From NCBI GenBank assembly GCA_020186115.1, contig WSYJ01000174.1:372001-436000 (forward strand): DNA of 64,000 bases, written 5' to 3'. Positions 21,396 through 31,532 of the stretch are shown here, piece by piece. A model generated the notes under the pieces. It saw nothing but the letters and a program-made list of their open reading frames with translations, was not told where the DNA came from and searched no databases. Position 1 is the stretch's first letter. Each line of letters begins with the position of its first letter. The DNA comes from Histomonas meleagridis. Taxonomy: Eukaryota > Parabasalia > Tritrichomonadida > Dientamoebidae. The position numbers and the translations under genes are program-made.

Positions 21396-22312
21396 CTTCT
21401 GATGAATGCCATTAAAAAATACTAAAATTATTTATAGAAAGAAAAAAAGAAGAACTTTTCTCTCTACCTTTGCATAAAATATCTTCATTTTTAAAATGTT
21501 TGTAAATTTTAATAATTGGAAAAATAAAAGAAAATCATTTGGTTTATGAGGAAAAAAAAATGGGGAAAAAAATTCACATAAACTCATTTTTAATAACGAA
21601 AGATTTTTTAATTAAATCGAAACCATTGTGGAAGAATTTTTATGTAGCCCTATCCCAAAAAACTGTCTTTACAAAAGATTTTAAACAAGAAACTGGAAAA
21701 ATTGAATAATCAACAAAAATTTTTTACAGCTGTCGGCCATTGGAAGCTAAAAATTGTACACTTTTTAACACAAAAATATATGATCGTCTTTTAGGCATTA
21801 AAACTGTCCGTTGTACATTAAGAAATTGTTCACTTTTTAACGTTTTTTGCCAGGACATTAATTTTTATCCATCGGCCTTTAAAAATGTCCACTTTTAACC
21901 GTTGGGGAAAATATTAAATGCTTTATAAATATTCAAAAAACAAGAGTATCGCACCTTTTTATTTCAGACTTTAAAATGAAGGAAATTGATGTTGGCCATA
22001 AATCGATGTTTATCTCATTATAAATGGAATATATCAAGATACGTTCAAATTATTATTATTAATTTTTTATCACATATATATGTACTATATAAAAATATTA
22101 ATATTTAAGAAGAGCTTACCAGTCACAAGATCTCCATTTTTCGTAATATCACTTTTTCTCCAAAACGTACAGAAAAAATCCCTAAAATCGCTGTTCATAA
22201 ATATATATGTATATTCCTCTATCTATGTATAAGTTTCGAGAAATTTCGTAAAATTTATTTTGACTGCACCTCTGCATCTCCATCTAAAATATAAAATAAT
22301 TTTTTTCAGTTT
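21396..22312. other. intergenic with transposon-end-like sequence
   Basis: No gene seen. At about 21726-21905 there is TACAGCTGTCGGCCATTGG and then CATCGGCC, followed by TTTTAACCGTTGGGG. This resembles the terminal sequences of the element at 52938-55877 (TACAG..., CGGCCGATGG). It may be a solitary terminal fragment. Confidence 0.35.
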
Positions 22313-22906
22313 TTAACAATAAGAACAAGAATTATTGTTTTCTGTATCCAAAGAAGCAGGTAGAGGTAAAATTTCAAATTCATCAGGGATTGGTGGTCTT
22401 TTTTTGATGCATTGTCGAATAATTGATTCCATTGCAATTTGAACATTTTCACCTGTTTGAGCAGAAACTTCATAAAAAAGTTTGATGCCATTCATTTGTG
22501 CAAATTTGAGTGAGATTGAATTTTGAACATTCTTTTGTGGAAGATCTGCTTTATTTCCAAGTAGAAGAAACGGGTAATCTTCTGGATCCATGATATTCAG
22601 GTGTTTACAAAATTCGTTTTTCCATTTTTCAAGCATGTCAAGTGAATTAATGTTCGAAATGTCATAGACCAGAACGCATCCATCAGAACCACGATAAAAT
22701 ACCTCATCTAAACCAAAACGATCTCTCCTATTTGGTTCATCTATGAAACATCTAATATTTTTCCCGTCAATTTTGAATGTTTTGTAATATAAATCAAGAC
22801 CAATTGTTGCGTATTTACGGTTTGTCATTTCATGCTCAAATATTTTTTTATACAAAGTTGATTTTCCAACATTTGGTTCTCCAAGAATAACAATTTTGTA
22901 ATACAC
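22313..22906 (-). CDS. divergent Rab-like small GTPase lacking the DxxG motif and an ATG
   Basis: 197 residues in Ras/Rab order: P-loop GEPNVGKST at the very N-terminus, a switch I region (KYATIGLDLYYKTFKIDGK), the G4 motif GNKADL, a G5 SAQ in VSAQTGENVQ, and a C-terminal CSYC suited to prenylation. The G3 region reads FIDEPNRRDRF where Rabs have DTAGQERF, so the conserved Gly and catalytic Gln are replaced. Intrinsic hydrolysis is probably lost or altered. The frame begins with GTG; there is no in-frame ATG before the P-loop and a TGA lies upstream. A MYB-like element 27 bp before the GTG suggests that the start really is close by. A membrane-traffic role is inferred from the family. Confidence 0.75.
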   Translation of the reverse strand: MYYKIVILGEPNVGKSTLYKKIFEHEMTNRKYATIGLDLYYKTFKIDGKNIRCFIDEPNRRDRFGLDEVFYRGSDGCVLVYDISNINSLDMLEKWKNEFCKHLNIMDPEDYPFLLLGNKADLPQKNVQNSISLKFAQMNGIKLFYEVSAQTGENVQIAMESIIRQCIKKRPPIPDEFEILPLPASLDTENNNSCSYC

Positions 22907-22932
22907 AAAAACAATACGCTGTGAACCAAATA

Positions 22933-22940
22933 AACGGTCG
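22933..22940 (-). promoter_or_regulatory. MYB-like element before GTPase gene
   Basis: AACGGTCG on the + strand, 27 bp from the GTG start. The rest of 22941-23423 holds no recognised gene. Confidence 0.3.
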
Positions 22941-23423
22941 TTTCAAATCAAAAAATCAATTTTTTTCTCATTTTCCACTGAACTAAATTTAAAGAAATAT
23001 AAATAAATAGATATATATTATATTCAATAAAATTATCTTAACCAAATTTTGTTATCTTATTTTTTTTATGAGCAATCCTCAAAATTTCATCAGGCTTTTT
23101 TGGGCTTTAGGATTAAAACCAGAAGTTCAAATTCGAAATATATATAGAACTAATAATGGTTAATATTAATTTATATAATTTTTGTTTTTTAGTTTTCATT
23201 CTGTTTTGAAGTTACACAGAATTTTCAATATCTAAATATCAGAGCAAAAATTGAAAAATCTGTCTTTGCAATTTTTTATAATTTATTTATTCTATAAATA
23301 GGATAATTCTAGAAACAATTTATTTATTGGAGGCTCTGTAACGCAAAGAAGAACGAACTTCTGTGCAGAGTTTTAAGAAATTATTATCGAATTAAAGAAA
23401 AATATATTTTTATTTTTTCATTT

Positions 23424-24605
23424 CTAAGAAAGGTTTAACACAGCAAGCATATCTTCTCTATGGTGTATTACAGCCATTGCATCACCGATATAAACGGTGA
23501 ACAATGGGGGCGGGTCCTTTTCGGGGTACCCCAAAAACGCCAAAATTGTTCTTTTTTCCGCAACGTAACAAACGCCGAACGAGTGAATTCTTGGTAGCAT
23601 AAACAAACCTTGTTCACTCACGGATCCATCTGATATAGATACTGATTCGCCATCTGGCATCACATGAAACACAAACCACCAAAGACGCTGTATGTCACAC
23701 GCGTACATTAGTGTCCATTTGTTATTCGCTTTTCCTCCGAAATAAAAAAGATATTTCTCAACAAGTACCATACCAGCAGATGATGATTGACTTGGCGGTG
23801 GCGCACCAATGCATTCTCTTACTGCCATTTCGTATGTTTCCATGTTTAAACATAGAAAACCACCAAGTTTACTTCCGCCATAACTATATAAAATGTTATC
23901 AACAGGAACAAATGGAACTGCGGCACGGCCTGAGATCTGTTGAGGAACTTGACTCCATGTCATTGTTTGTAAATCTAAAACGTTGAGCTCATTTGGCCAT
24001 TCGCCATTAAACCCACCCCATACAAAAAACTTATTATTACCAATGCAGACAATTGGTGATGACCGTGGTGATGGTGGGGTGCCTTGCGTTTGAACCATAA
24101 CTACTTCCCCTGTGGTAATATCTATTGTATGAAGATCTGAAAAATAGTTTGGATTACAATAACCGCCAAAAATTACAATGTGTGTTCCAATAAGACATGC
24201 GCGGGAGCCACTGCGTGGGCAAATTTGAGCCCCATAAAGTTTGATTTCGCGCCAATTATATGTGAGCGTGTCAAGAGCCCAGAAATCATTTAGCGGTTGT
24301 TCTGATTGAGTAATGCCATATCCTATGTAAACTGTATGATTTGGTGGATCATAACAATAAAAATGACCTGTTCGAGGAACAGGTCCTAGATTATTTGCAG
24401 TGGTCACAGACCAAATTCCTGTATATCCTGTTTTCAAAACATTTACGCGATGGATGGTTTTACAGTTTGTATTTGGTTTAAGAATATCAGATGAATTTCT
24501 TTCATCATTCATTCTAGAAGCACCAACTGGTATATATAGGTCTTCTGTAAAAGGGTGAACAAAATTTGATGTATCTGCATAAGGATTACTTGGTTGGAGA
24601 CCCAT
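23424..24605 (-). CDS. kelch-repeat beta-propeller protein
   Basis: 393 residues from the ATG at 24605. About six kelch blades are visible. Their signatures include PRSGSRACLIGTHIVIFGGY, PRSSPIVCIGNNKFFVWGG, NILYSYGGSKLGGFLCLN and AGMVLVEKYLFYFGGK, each followed by a Trp-containing strand (NDFWALDTLTYNWREI, LDLQTMTWSQV). No BTB, BACK or other domain is attached, so it is a kelch-only scaffold. In protists these are often cytosolic or cytoskeletal adaptors; the partner cannot be told. Two MYB-like elements lie directly upstream. Confidence 0.85.
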   Translation of the reverse strand: MGLQPSNPYADTSNFVHPFTEDLYIPVGASRMNDERNSSDILKPNTNCKTIHRVNVLKTGYTGIWSVTTANNLGPVPRTGHFYCYDPPNHTVYIGYGITQSEQPLNDFWALDTLTYNWREIKLYGAQICPRSGSRACLIGTHIVIFGGYCNPNYFSDLHTIDITTGEVVMVQTQGTPPSPRSSPIVCIGNNKFFVWGGFNGEWPNELNVLDLQTMTWSQVPQQISGRAAVPFVPVDNILYSYGGSKLGGFLCLNMETYEMAVRECIGAPPPSQSSSAGMVLVEKYLFYFGGKANNKWTLMYACDIQRLWWFVFHVMPDGESVSISDGSVSEQGLFMLPRIHSFGVCYVAEKRTILAFLGYPEKDPPPLFTVYIGDAMAVIHHREDMLAVLNLS

Positions 24606-24622
24606 TGCCTTACCTCGCGATA

Positions 24623-24653
24623 ATAACCGCCATAAATTTCAACATTAAACGGG
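24623..24653 (-). promoter_or_regulatory. paired MYB-like elements before kelch gene
   Basis: ATAACCGCCATAA at 24623-24635 and AAACGGG at 24647-24653, 18-48 bp from the start codon. The ATAACCGCCA form recurs near 46797 and 49985. Confidence 0.4.
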
Positions 24654-25183
24654 TTTGTTAGAAAGAAAAGAAAAGAGAATATAAGGGAAACTAAAAACTA
24701 AATGAGGAAATAGTGATGTTTTTTATCTAAAAGGATGGTGTTTAATTCATAATTGTTATTTTTTTAATTTGAAACACTGATGAAATCATGTTTTTTCATG
24801 ATGCTCTTGAGTCCGATAATTATGTTATTGGCGCATTGAATTATCCATTTAAACTTTTTGACAGTTTTCAATTGCTCACTTTTGGAAGAACACATGTGTT
24901 CGTGACAGTGTCACTTTTTCATCTCAGAAAATAAATTTACAACAAATCACAATTTACACATTTTCGTTTTTTTATTGATTCTACAATTAAAGATTTCCTT
25001 TGACTCCACAGTTCACTCATACAATTTCCATCATATATTTCATATGATTTTATTATATTGTAAAATGAAAACATAATCCTTAAATTTAAAGGGGAAAATA
25101 AACATTTTAATAATAATATAACGACCAAGTACATTTTAAATTAATTTAAAAAAATCATTAGATTTCTCAAATTTCTAATAATT
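24654..25183. other. intergenic, nothing recognised
   Basis: AT-rich sequence between the kelch gene promoter and the 3' end of the GP63-like gene. No gene seen. Confidence 0.4.
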
Positions 25184-27145
25184 TTAGACTAACATTGATA
25201 GAATACATGTTACAAAAACAAGAAATACTGTTGGAATAATTTTCCAACCTGAGCTATTATAAGTTTTTCCTGTGAATGTATAAAAATCCTGAATCTGTGT
25301 ATCTGGTTCCCCTTTTGCCTTTATTGAGAGCATTTGAGGTACCATTAAAATTTCATCAGGTACATTAATTCCATTCTCTGGAAACTTTAGCAAAATTCTA
25401 TCATGTTCAGTACTAATTTTATATGGTAATATATCAATGTTACCAAATTTTAACTCTGTTATTTGTAATCCACTAAGTTTTTTACCTATTAATAATACAT
25501 AATTTCCTCCATTTCGAGGACCACGATCTGGAATTGCACGTTGTATATTTATCATTGGAGTTTTTGGAAGGTTTGCACAGGCCTCTGCTGCATTTGGACA
25601 AATGACATATCCTAGTCTTCCTTTTTGATATACTTTTCTACCTTTTCTAGTGCATAAATGTTCTCTTCCATCAGCTAGAATTAAACGAATTTTACCATCG
25701 GATCCACAACGTGCCTTTACACATATCGGATTTGCTGTTAGAGTTAAATCATATATTGAGCCAATCATTGTAGAAAGAGCACACACACTACCAGGTCCAT
25801 AATTTTCAAAACTACGTGTAAAATCAGGGTATTGATTGGGTGTATTTGGATTTCGACAACTAATAAATGTCGGCATAAGTACAGGAGCATAATCAAGAAG
25901 TTCTTCAGAGCCAATGTTACCTCCATCAGGATTTATCCAATAAGATTCATTAGATCCTTTTGGAGGAAATTTTGTGTTAGTACTTCTCATCATGGATTCA
26001 CTTCGTATATCACAATTAGCTTTAGTAGAATAATCATAATAACAATATAATCGGTAAATAGATGAACAGAAATAATCAGAAGGAAATGAAAGTTTTGGAG
26101 GTTTTACCAATACTTCTTGATTTGGAGGAGATGTCCCATGAAGTTTCATATTCATATATACTAATTCTTCCATATAAGTATAGTTAGGATCATACCATCC
26201 TGAATCATATAAAGAGTTAAAAAAGATTCCAGTGAAATAACCTGGACCATAAGTAACTCCTTGCATAACATCAGTAAAATATAAACGTGAATTAGGATGT
26301 GAACCAGCTGTTCCAGATCCACCACCATCTTCAATCTCTAGTCCAAGAGTCGCTAGCTTAGGATCATTTACTTGAAAACGATCATTAACCCATTGAGTTA
26401 GACGTGGTGTATTAATAAAACTTTGTGTTAATCCATATGAGTTAACATATGACTGAATAGTATTAGTATATCTTGTTCCAGTCTTTCGGTCTATCCATCG
26501 ATTAAAATGAGAAGCTGAGAAAGCAAGAACATGAGTAAGTTCATGAACAATTGTAACAAAAAATTGATTACTTCCACTTGTTCTGTTTTCAACAGATACA
26601 GGAACTTTTGCAGGATTAATAGTTACGAGGCCTTCAATAGGACGCCCATAATCATCTGGTTTATTATTTATTAAAATTGTTGATGCAGTTGCTAATGTCG
26701 TTGATGAATGACCAAATGGACGAGAAACAACAAAAAGATAAAGATCAATCCCTTTAACAGTAGTATTAACATTACTTAACCCATCAATTGGTCTAAGCTT
26801 AAGATCGCCATCATATTGAGTAACATTTATTATATTATGAATGAAGAGTTGGACATTTTTTATTGTTTCAATTAAAATTTCTTTCTTTTGATTTGTGAGG
26901 ACATCATTCTCTTGACAAGGATATCCATTTTTAATTTGACCTGGTGAAGTACACTTTTTATTATCTATATCCTTTTGTATTGGTGAAACATCAAAATGGA
27001 CTCGAATAGGTTTCCTATCTGTTGTTTTAAATTTCATTCCTTTTGAACGATAAAGCTTATATGGATCTGCAACTCTCAGATACTTATCTTGCTCAATATC
27101 ATGAGTACATCTAAAGATATGCGAAAGAATTATAAATAAAATCAT
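25184..27145 (-). CDS. GP63-like (leishmanolysin, M8) surface metalloprotease
   Basis: 653 residues. I use the ATG at 27145, which starts a signal peptide (MILFIILSHIFRC); the frame also extends to a GTG at 27151. The zinc motif HELTH lies in FFVTIVHELTHVLAFSASH near residue 205. The third zinc-ligand histidine is probably in GTAGSHPNSRLYF, about 80 residues later, followed by the DVMQG turn. A cysteine-rich C-terminal domain follows. The protein ends in a hydrophobic segment (IIPTVFLVFVTCILSMLV) that could be a membrane anchor or a GPI signal. GP63 homologues are expanded in trichomonads and act on host or matrix proteins at the cell surface. All visible catalytic residues are intact. No MYB-type element is seen upstream. 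Confidence 0.92.
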   Translation of the reverse strand: MILFIILSHIFRCTHDIEQDKYLRVADPYKLYRSKGMKFKTTDRKPIRVHFDVSPIQKDIDNKKCTSPGQIKNGYPCQENDVLTNQKKEILIETIKNVQLFIHNIINVTQYDGDLKLRPIDGLSNVNTTVKGIDLYLFVVSRPFGHSSTTLATASTILINNKPDDYGRPIEGLVTINPAKVPVSVENRTSGSNQFFVTIVHELTHVLAFSASHFNRWIDRKTGTRYTNTIQSYVNSYGLTQSFINTPRLTQWVNDRFQVNDPKLATLGLEIEDGGGSGTAGSHPNSRLYFTDVMQGVTYGPGYFTGIFFNSLYDSGWYDPNYTYMEELVYMNMKLHGTSPPNQEVLVKPPKLSFPSDYFCSSIYRLYCYYDYSTKANCDIRSESMMRSTNTKFPPKGSNESYWINPDGGNIGSEELLDYAPVLMPTFISCRNPNTPNQYPDFTRSFENYGPGSVCALSTMIGSIYDLTLTANPICVKARCGSDGKIRLILADGREHLCTRKGRKVYQKGRLGYVICPNAAEACANLPKTPMINIQRAIPDRGPRNGGNYVLLIGKKLSGLQITELKFGNIDILPYKISTEHDRILLKFPENGINVPDEILMVPQMLSIKAKGEPDTQIQDFYTFTGKTYNSSGWKIIPTVFLVFVTCILSMLV

Positions 27146-27365
27146 AAACACAAATATAATTTTTTACTGGTTTTTAAATTAATATACTTAGTATTATATT
27201 TTTTATAATAATTTAACCCATTCAAGAAAATATTTTTAAATAATTTTGTTAAAAAACCATTTTAATATATATAAATTTCTTTTTGTTTTGTGATTACATC
27301 AAATTTTATGATAAATATATTACACAATTTTTGCAATTTAATTAAAAAAAATGATTGAAATTCGT

Positions 27366-28574
27366 TTATTGTTGTTGTTGTGGTTGTTCTGTTTCTTCAT
27401 GTTCTGCTTTCTTTGCCGTTAATTGCTCATAGCATTTATTGCATACCATCTGTGGCTTCTTATCCGAAAACTGCAATACGATTTTATGTTTTGCGCATGC
27501 GCTGCAGATGCAATCGCCACAATTTCTGCAATGATGTCTTCTATTGATCAATGTAAATTTGGAATCACATATCATACATTTTGGTACAAGTTCATCAGGA
27601 ATCCAAACGGGAGCAAAGTCTGCGTTGCTAGCAGATTGTGGCCATTTGCATCTGAAGATAGATTGAGCTTCTGTAAATGCGGTTAATATCCTATCCTTAA
27701 GCTTAGAGTTATCAAAGTTCACTCTGAAGCTCTTCTTCTTGGTTAAAATGTCCACTGCGTTAAGGAATGGACCTTTATCTTCAACTGATTTAATCCGATA
27801 TTCTCCTAATGGAACAAACCTCACAAACTTGTTTCCTTTACCAATAAAAAGACCATCACTAAAGATTATAAGGGTTCTAACATCTTTAGTCTTTCGAGAA
27901 AATTTCGTCGCTTCGCCTTTGAAAAATAAACGTCTTCCGATTTTTGCCACGTCAAAACCGTCGATGTTCTTTTCAAGTCTTTGCATCTCTTCAACGTCAG
28001 CGACTTCGTTGAAGAGGATACTCATTCTTGCTATTTCACTCTTAGAGAGAGACAGGGCATTGTTTAAAGCAAGAGAATCTTCACCATTTACACTTGAATA
28101 TTCTAAAAGTGATTCAAGTAAGGGTGATAAAAAGGGTAAGTGTTGTATTGGCGTAAATAGAAGACATTCAACAGAATAATTTGTTTCGTTTTCTATTTCT
28201 GCAAAGAAATCATCTTTTTCTTTGTCTTTCTTTCTTTCATCTTTAAGATTCTCATAGATTTTATTGAACTTTTGTGTGTAATCAAAGTAAACTGTGAAGT
28301 ATTGTTGGATATCGGAAAAGATTTCAGAAATTGGTTTCTGTGGATCGTTTGCATCAATATGTGTTTGAATTGATTGGTTAAGAAGCTCGGTCCTTTCTAT
28401 GACAGCAGGTATTCGCTTGAATATAGACCAAAACTTGCTATTTTGATAATCAGGGAATTTATTTTGGAATGGTTTTATGAATTTTTCGTTGAGAATACCA
28501 ACGACTTCTAGATAGTCATTGATAGATTTTTGTGCGTCCTTCAAATAGGTAACAGATTTCGGAACCTCTGACAT
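27366..28574 (-). CDS. RhoGEF (DH)-PH-FYVE protein
   Basis: 402 residues from the ATG at 28574. Domain order is a DH-type helical region at about 5-200 (VTYLKDAQKSINDYLEVVGIL near the start, then CLLFTPIQHLPFL), a PH domain at about 210-310 (RRLFFKGEATKFSRKTKDVR, TLIIFSDGLFIGKG) and a FYVE zinc finger at about 325-390. The FYVE has the WIPDE start, CMIC, the basic RRHHCRNC motif, CICSAC and CNKC, so all zinc ligands and the phosphatidylinositol-3-phosphate pocket are present. It resembles the FGD group and short trichomonad or Entamoeba FYVE-RhoGEFs. It likely activates a Rho GTPase on endosomal or phagocytic membranes. The C-terminus is Gln-rich. Confidence 0.88.
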   Translation of the reverse strand: MSEVPKSVTYLKDAQKSINDYLEVVGILNEKFIKPFQNKFPDYQNSKFWSIFKRIPAVIERTELLNQSIQTHIDANDPQKPISEIFSDIQQYFTVYFDYTQKFNKIYENLKDERKKDKEKDDFFAEIENETNYSVECLLFTPIQHLPFLSPLLESLLEYSSVNGEDSLALNNALSLSKSEIARMSILFNEVADVEEMQRLEKNIDGFDVAKIGRRLFFKGEATKFSRKTKDVRTLIIFSDGLFIGKGNKFVRFVPLGEYRIKSVEDKGPFLNAVDILTKKKSFRVNFDNSKLKDRILTAFTEAQSIFRCKWPQSASNADFAPVWIPDELVPKCMICDSKFTLINRRHHCRNCGDCICSACAKHKIVLQFSDKKPQMVCNKCYEQLTAKKAEHEETEQPQQQQ

Positions 28575-28633
28575 TTAAAGATCGTAAATTTTGATCTCAT
28601 TTTTGAATAAGTCTGTTTGTCAAATTAGAAGAA

Positions 28634-28642
28634 AACGTTAAC
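28634..28642. promoter_or_regulatory. palindromic AACGTTAAC element in a divergent promoter
   Basis: AACGTTAAC lies between the start codons of the FYVE gene (28574, minus) and the small membrane protein (28667, plus), only 92 bp apart. It could serve both directions. Confidence 0.35.
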
Positions 28643-28666
28643 AAAATCAGTTTGAATTCAATCTGA

Positions 28667-28819
28667 ATGAAATATATCAGCCAAAATCGTTTTTCAGGAG
28701 GCTTTCTCAATACTACGCTTGCTATCATCGTGTTTTTGATGTTTCTAGTAGTTCTTGTTTGGATGAACAAGAGAAGCATTATTGACATTTTTAAAATCCC
28801 TAATAATTCAAGAATTTAA
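28667..28819 (+). CDS. 50-residue single-pass membrane protein
   Basis: ATG at 28667 to TAA at 28817-28819. The N-terminus is polar (MKYISQNRFSGGF). One clear transmembrane helix follows (LAIIVFLMFLVVLVW) and then a basic patch (MNKRS) and a short tail. The membrane segment, the basic residues on one side and the divergent promoter position support a real gene despite its size. A longer open frame on the opposite strand (28597-28788) lacks such features. Family not recognised. Confidence 0.5.
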   Translation: MKYISQNRFSGGFLNTTLAIIVFLMFLVVLVWMNKRSIIDIFKIPNNSRI

Positions 28820-29039
28820 AGAAAAACAAGGTACGTGAATCACCTACTTATAACAGCGTATTCGATAAGTAAAATGTATTATTTATTATTTGATTACCTT
28901 TCTTGACCAATTTATAATTTCGCATAAACTCTTTTTGTTTTTGTTTAACTTACTTCGTTCACATACGAAATTTCATCTATTTAATTCACAAGTTTTACAT
29001 ATTTTCATTTTTGTGAAAACAATTAAATAAATTAAACAT

Positions 29040-31532
29040 TTATTTACCACACAAAATCCTTCCAATGTAATTCCGTACTTCTCTCGGTACGTCACCCAAA
29101 TATTTTGTCGGCTTAATCTTTTCTGGTATCAATCCCGCAGCCTCCAACATTAAAGCCCAAACGAAAGCCTTTGACGCCACAAACAATTCCTTTAAGCATA
29201 TTCTTGCGTATTGTTTGATTTCATCCAACACGTCAGCTTCGAAACACTTTAACAATGTCATAAACACTTCGACTTCCAAATTCTCGAAAATATTATCATC
29301 TTTCAAAGCGACTTCGAACAACTTCAATAGCGAATCCATCATTTTTGATGCATGTGTATTATGGTTTTCATTTTCCTTTAATTTCATCAAATTATTAATT
29401 AACAATTCGGAAAATGTACTTAACAATTCACGTATTCTACCACGCACAAAAGATCTCGCGGTAACTAAAGCAATACGTAATACATCGACTGCTCTTCTAA
29501 CAGAAGAATTCGAACAATCGGCAGAAGTCTTTAATATTAATACTGTTGGTCCCCACATTTGATGAATCATTGGAAGTAATTTCTCTTCGCTTTCGAATTT
29601 AGGAATTGCGCTTATGATTGAATCGAATGCTGCACATTGCATTGATATCGAAGGACATAATATAAAATGTATACATCTATCGACGATATTTTCACTTTCA
29701 GATGGAATTTTCTCGACAACACGTGGAAACATCCTTAGTATAGGCAATGAAAATGTATCACGCGTATCTAAAAGCTCATAAATCTTAGGTAATAAATGTG
29801 ATAATAAATCACTGATGTCGCCATCAACTGATATAATCGCACTAAATACTGTTAATACTTCTGGTGATACATCAACAAATTGTAATCGTGCTATTAATCG
29901 ATCAGTAATGTAATCAACGTTGTTCATTAATAGTTGTGCAATATCTCCATTTGGTGATATATCTTTAAGTACTGCTTTAGCTGTTTGTTCTACTGATGGA
30001 TATGGTGATGCTAAACATTCGATGACTCGATAAAGTAATTGTTGTAACATCGATGTGCCAAATAATTTGGATGACGTTTCTAATGCCATTTCTAATGTTA
30101 ATACTGAACGTGGATTTGTTTCTTTAGGTGTCCACCAATTCGGTTGTTCAATAATCGACATCATTAAGTCAGAACATTCACTATCGGATAAAACTCCAAA
30201 GATATAAAAGATTTCAGGTGCCATTGTTGGGTTTTCTGATAAAATATCAATTAATACTTCAACAAATTCATTTGTAGGTAAGTTATGGATAATCGATAAA
30301 AATGAATTCATGTGATTACTACTATTTAAATATGGTCGACGACGTAATATAAATCCTCCATCGATTTCACAGATTTTACTGTCACTTGTTTTAATCTCTG
30401 AAACTAATAAAAGTGCTATGGTAAGTGAATTAAGTGATGTAAGAATTTGTGAATCAAAGTCATTGTTTTTCCCTTTGTTAATGGAAATAATACCAGAAAT
30501 TGATTGAAGAAGTGAAAGACACTTTTGATCGTCATTGCTACGAGCAATACGTTTGAGATCGTTAATGCACCTCTCAAATTCAGCACTGATTTGAATGGAA
30601 CCGCCAAGTGAAGCAACGATAGATGACGCTTCAGCGCGAACTTGATCGTCAGGATCTGCAACAGCTGCAAATATACATCTGACACATGGTGAAAGGGAAT
30701 CTTTAAGAAGTTCACTTCGTTTGAGAAGTAAAGAACCACTTAAAGATACTCTTGATTTCCGACTAAGATTATTATCAAGATTTTGAGAAAATATACGCTC
30801 AATAAGTTCACTGAGTTTAGAGGCGTCTTCTTCATTTAGTTCAGCTGTGGTCCATAGCCATTCAAGAATCTCAAGAGAAGTAATTATGATTTTATGATTA
30901 TTATTTGGGGTAATTAATGTGGTTAAAGCAACAGAAACACCGGGGAGTATTGATCTAAGTTGATCAACTTGAATTTTCTGAAGTAATTTTTGGAGATATT
31001 GAACCGATTTAAAACCATGAACAACTGTAGATTTGGTGGCATATTCAAGAGCTGTTGAAATAAGAAATGCTGCTGATTTAACTTCAATTGTTTCTGGTAT
31101 TAACTTGATTAAAATTGAAAATGAATGATTTCCTATTTCTTCAAAAAGTTCTCTTTTATGCTCGATTCCATCTTTTAATACAAAGCAAATTAATTGAGAT
31201 GCTTCAATTTGACTAACAGATAATTGAATTTTTTTTGATAAAATATCTTCGAAAATTAATAAGATGCCTTCAATTAAAGTAGGTGAAAGATTCTCGGTTC
31301 CTAGCAATGGAAGAAGAGATTTTTGAAATAAAAATGAGATGATATTAAAAGCTGATTGATCAGAAGAATTTAATGCGGTTTTAAACTCATCAAGATAAGA
31401 TGATAATTCACGAATTGCTTTTTTAGAAGTCGGAGCATTCTCAACTTCTGTGATAATATCTACAATTCTACTCCAATCTGTTTTCGATTTTTCCATTCGA
31501 TTTGGCAAACCGAAAATTATCTGGTCGGCCAT
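29040..31532 (-). CDS. large HEAT/ARM-like helical repeat protein
   Basis: About 830 residues. The ATG at 31532 (MADQIIFGLPNRMEKS) is used; a TTG at 31547 would add five residues. The whole protein is alpha-solenoid-like with HEAT-style repeats, for example CVRCIFAAVADPDDQVRAEA and YPSVEQTAKAVLKDISPNGD. No catalytic domain or membrane segment is present. Such proteins act as scaffolds or transport adaptors, but I cannot assign a family. It is divergently arranged with the SIN3-like gene, 610 bp apart. Confidence 0.7.
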   Translation of the reverse strand: MADQIIFGLPNRMEKSKTDWSRIVDIITEVENAPTSKKAIRELSSYLDEFKTALNSSDQSAFNIISFLFQKSLLPLLGTENLSPTLIEGILLIFEDILSKKIQLSVSQIEASQLICFVLKDGIEHKRELFEEIGNHSFSILIKLIPETIEVKSAAFLISTALEYATKSTVVHGFKSVQYLQKLLQKIQVDQLRSILPGVSVALTTLITPNNNHKIIITSLEILEWLWTTAELNEEDASKLSELIERIFSQNLDNNLSRKSRVSLSGSLLLKRSELLKDSLSPCVRCIFAAVADPDDQVRAEASSIVASLGGSIQISAEFERCINDLKRIARSNDDQKCLSLLQSISGIISINKGKNNDFDSQILTSLNSLTIALLLVSEIKTSDSKICEIDGGFILRRRPYLNSSNHMNSFLSIIHNLPTNEFVEVLIDILSENPTMAPEIFYIFGVLSDSECSDLMMSIIEQPNWWTPKETNPRSVLTLEMALETSSKLFGTSMLQQLLYRVIECLASPYPSVEQTAKAVLKDISPNGDIAQLLMNNVDYITDRLIARLQFVDVSPEVLTVFSAIISVDGDISDLLSHLLPKIYELLDTRDTFSLPILRMFPRVVEKIPSESENIVDRCIHFILCPSISMQCAAFDSIISAIPKFESEEKLLPMIHQMWGPTVLILKTSADCSNSSVRRAVDVLRIALVTARSFVRGRIRELLSTFSELLINNLMKLKENENHNTHASKMMDSLLKLFEVALKDDNIFENLEVEVFMTLLKCFEADVLDEIKQYARICLKELFVASKAFVWALMLEAAGLIPEKIKPTKYLGDVPREVRNYIGRILCGK

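Noticed and set aside
28597..28788. 63-codon minus-strand frame opposite the small membrane protein
   Set aside because: No signal, domain or sensible start context; the plus-strand frame has a clear membrane helix and promoter position.
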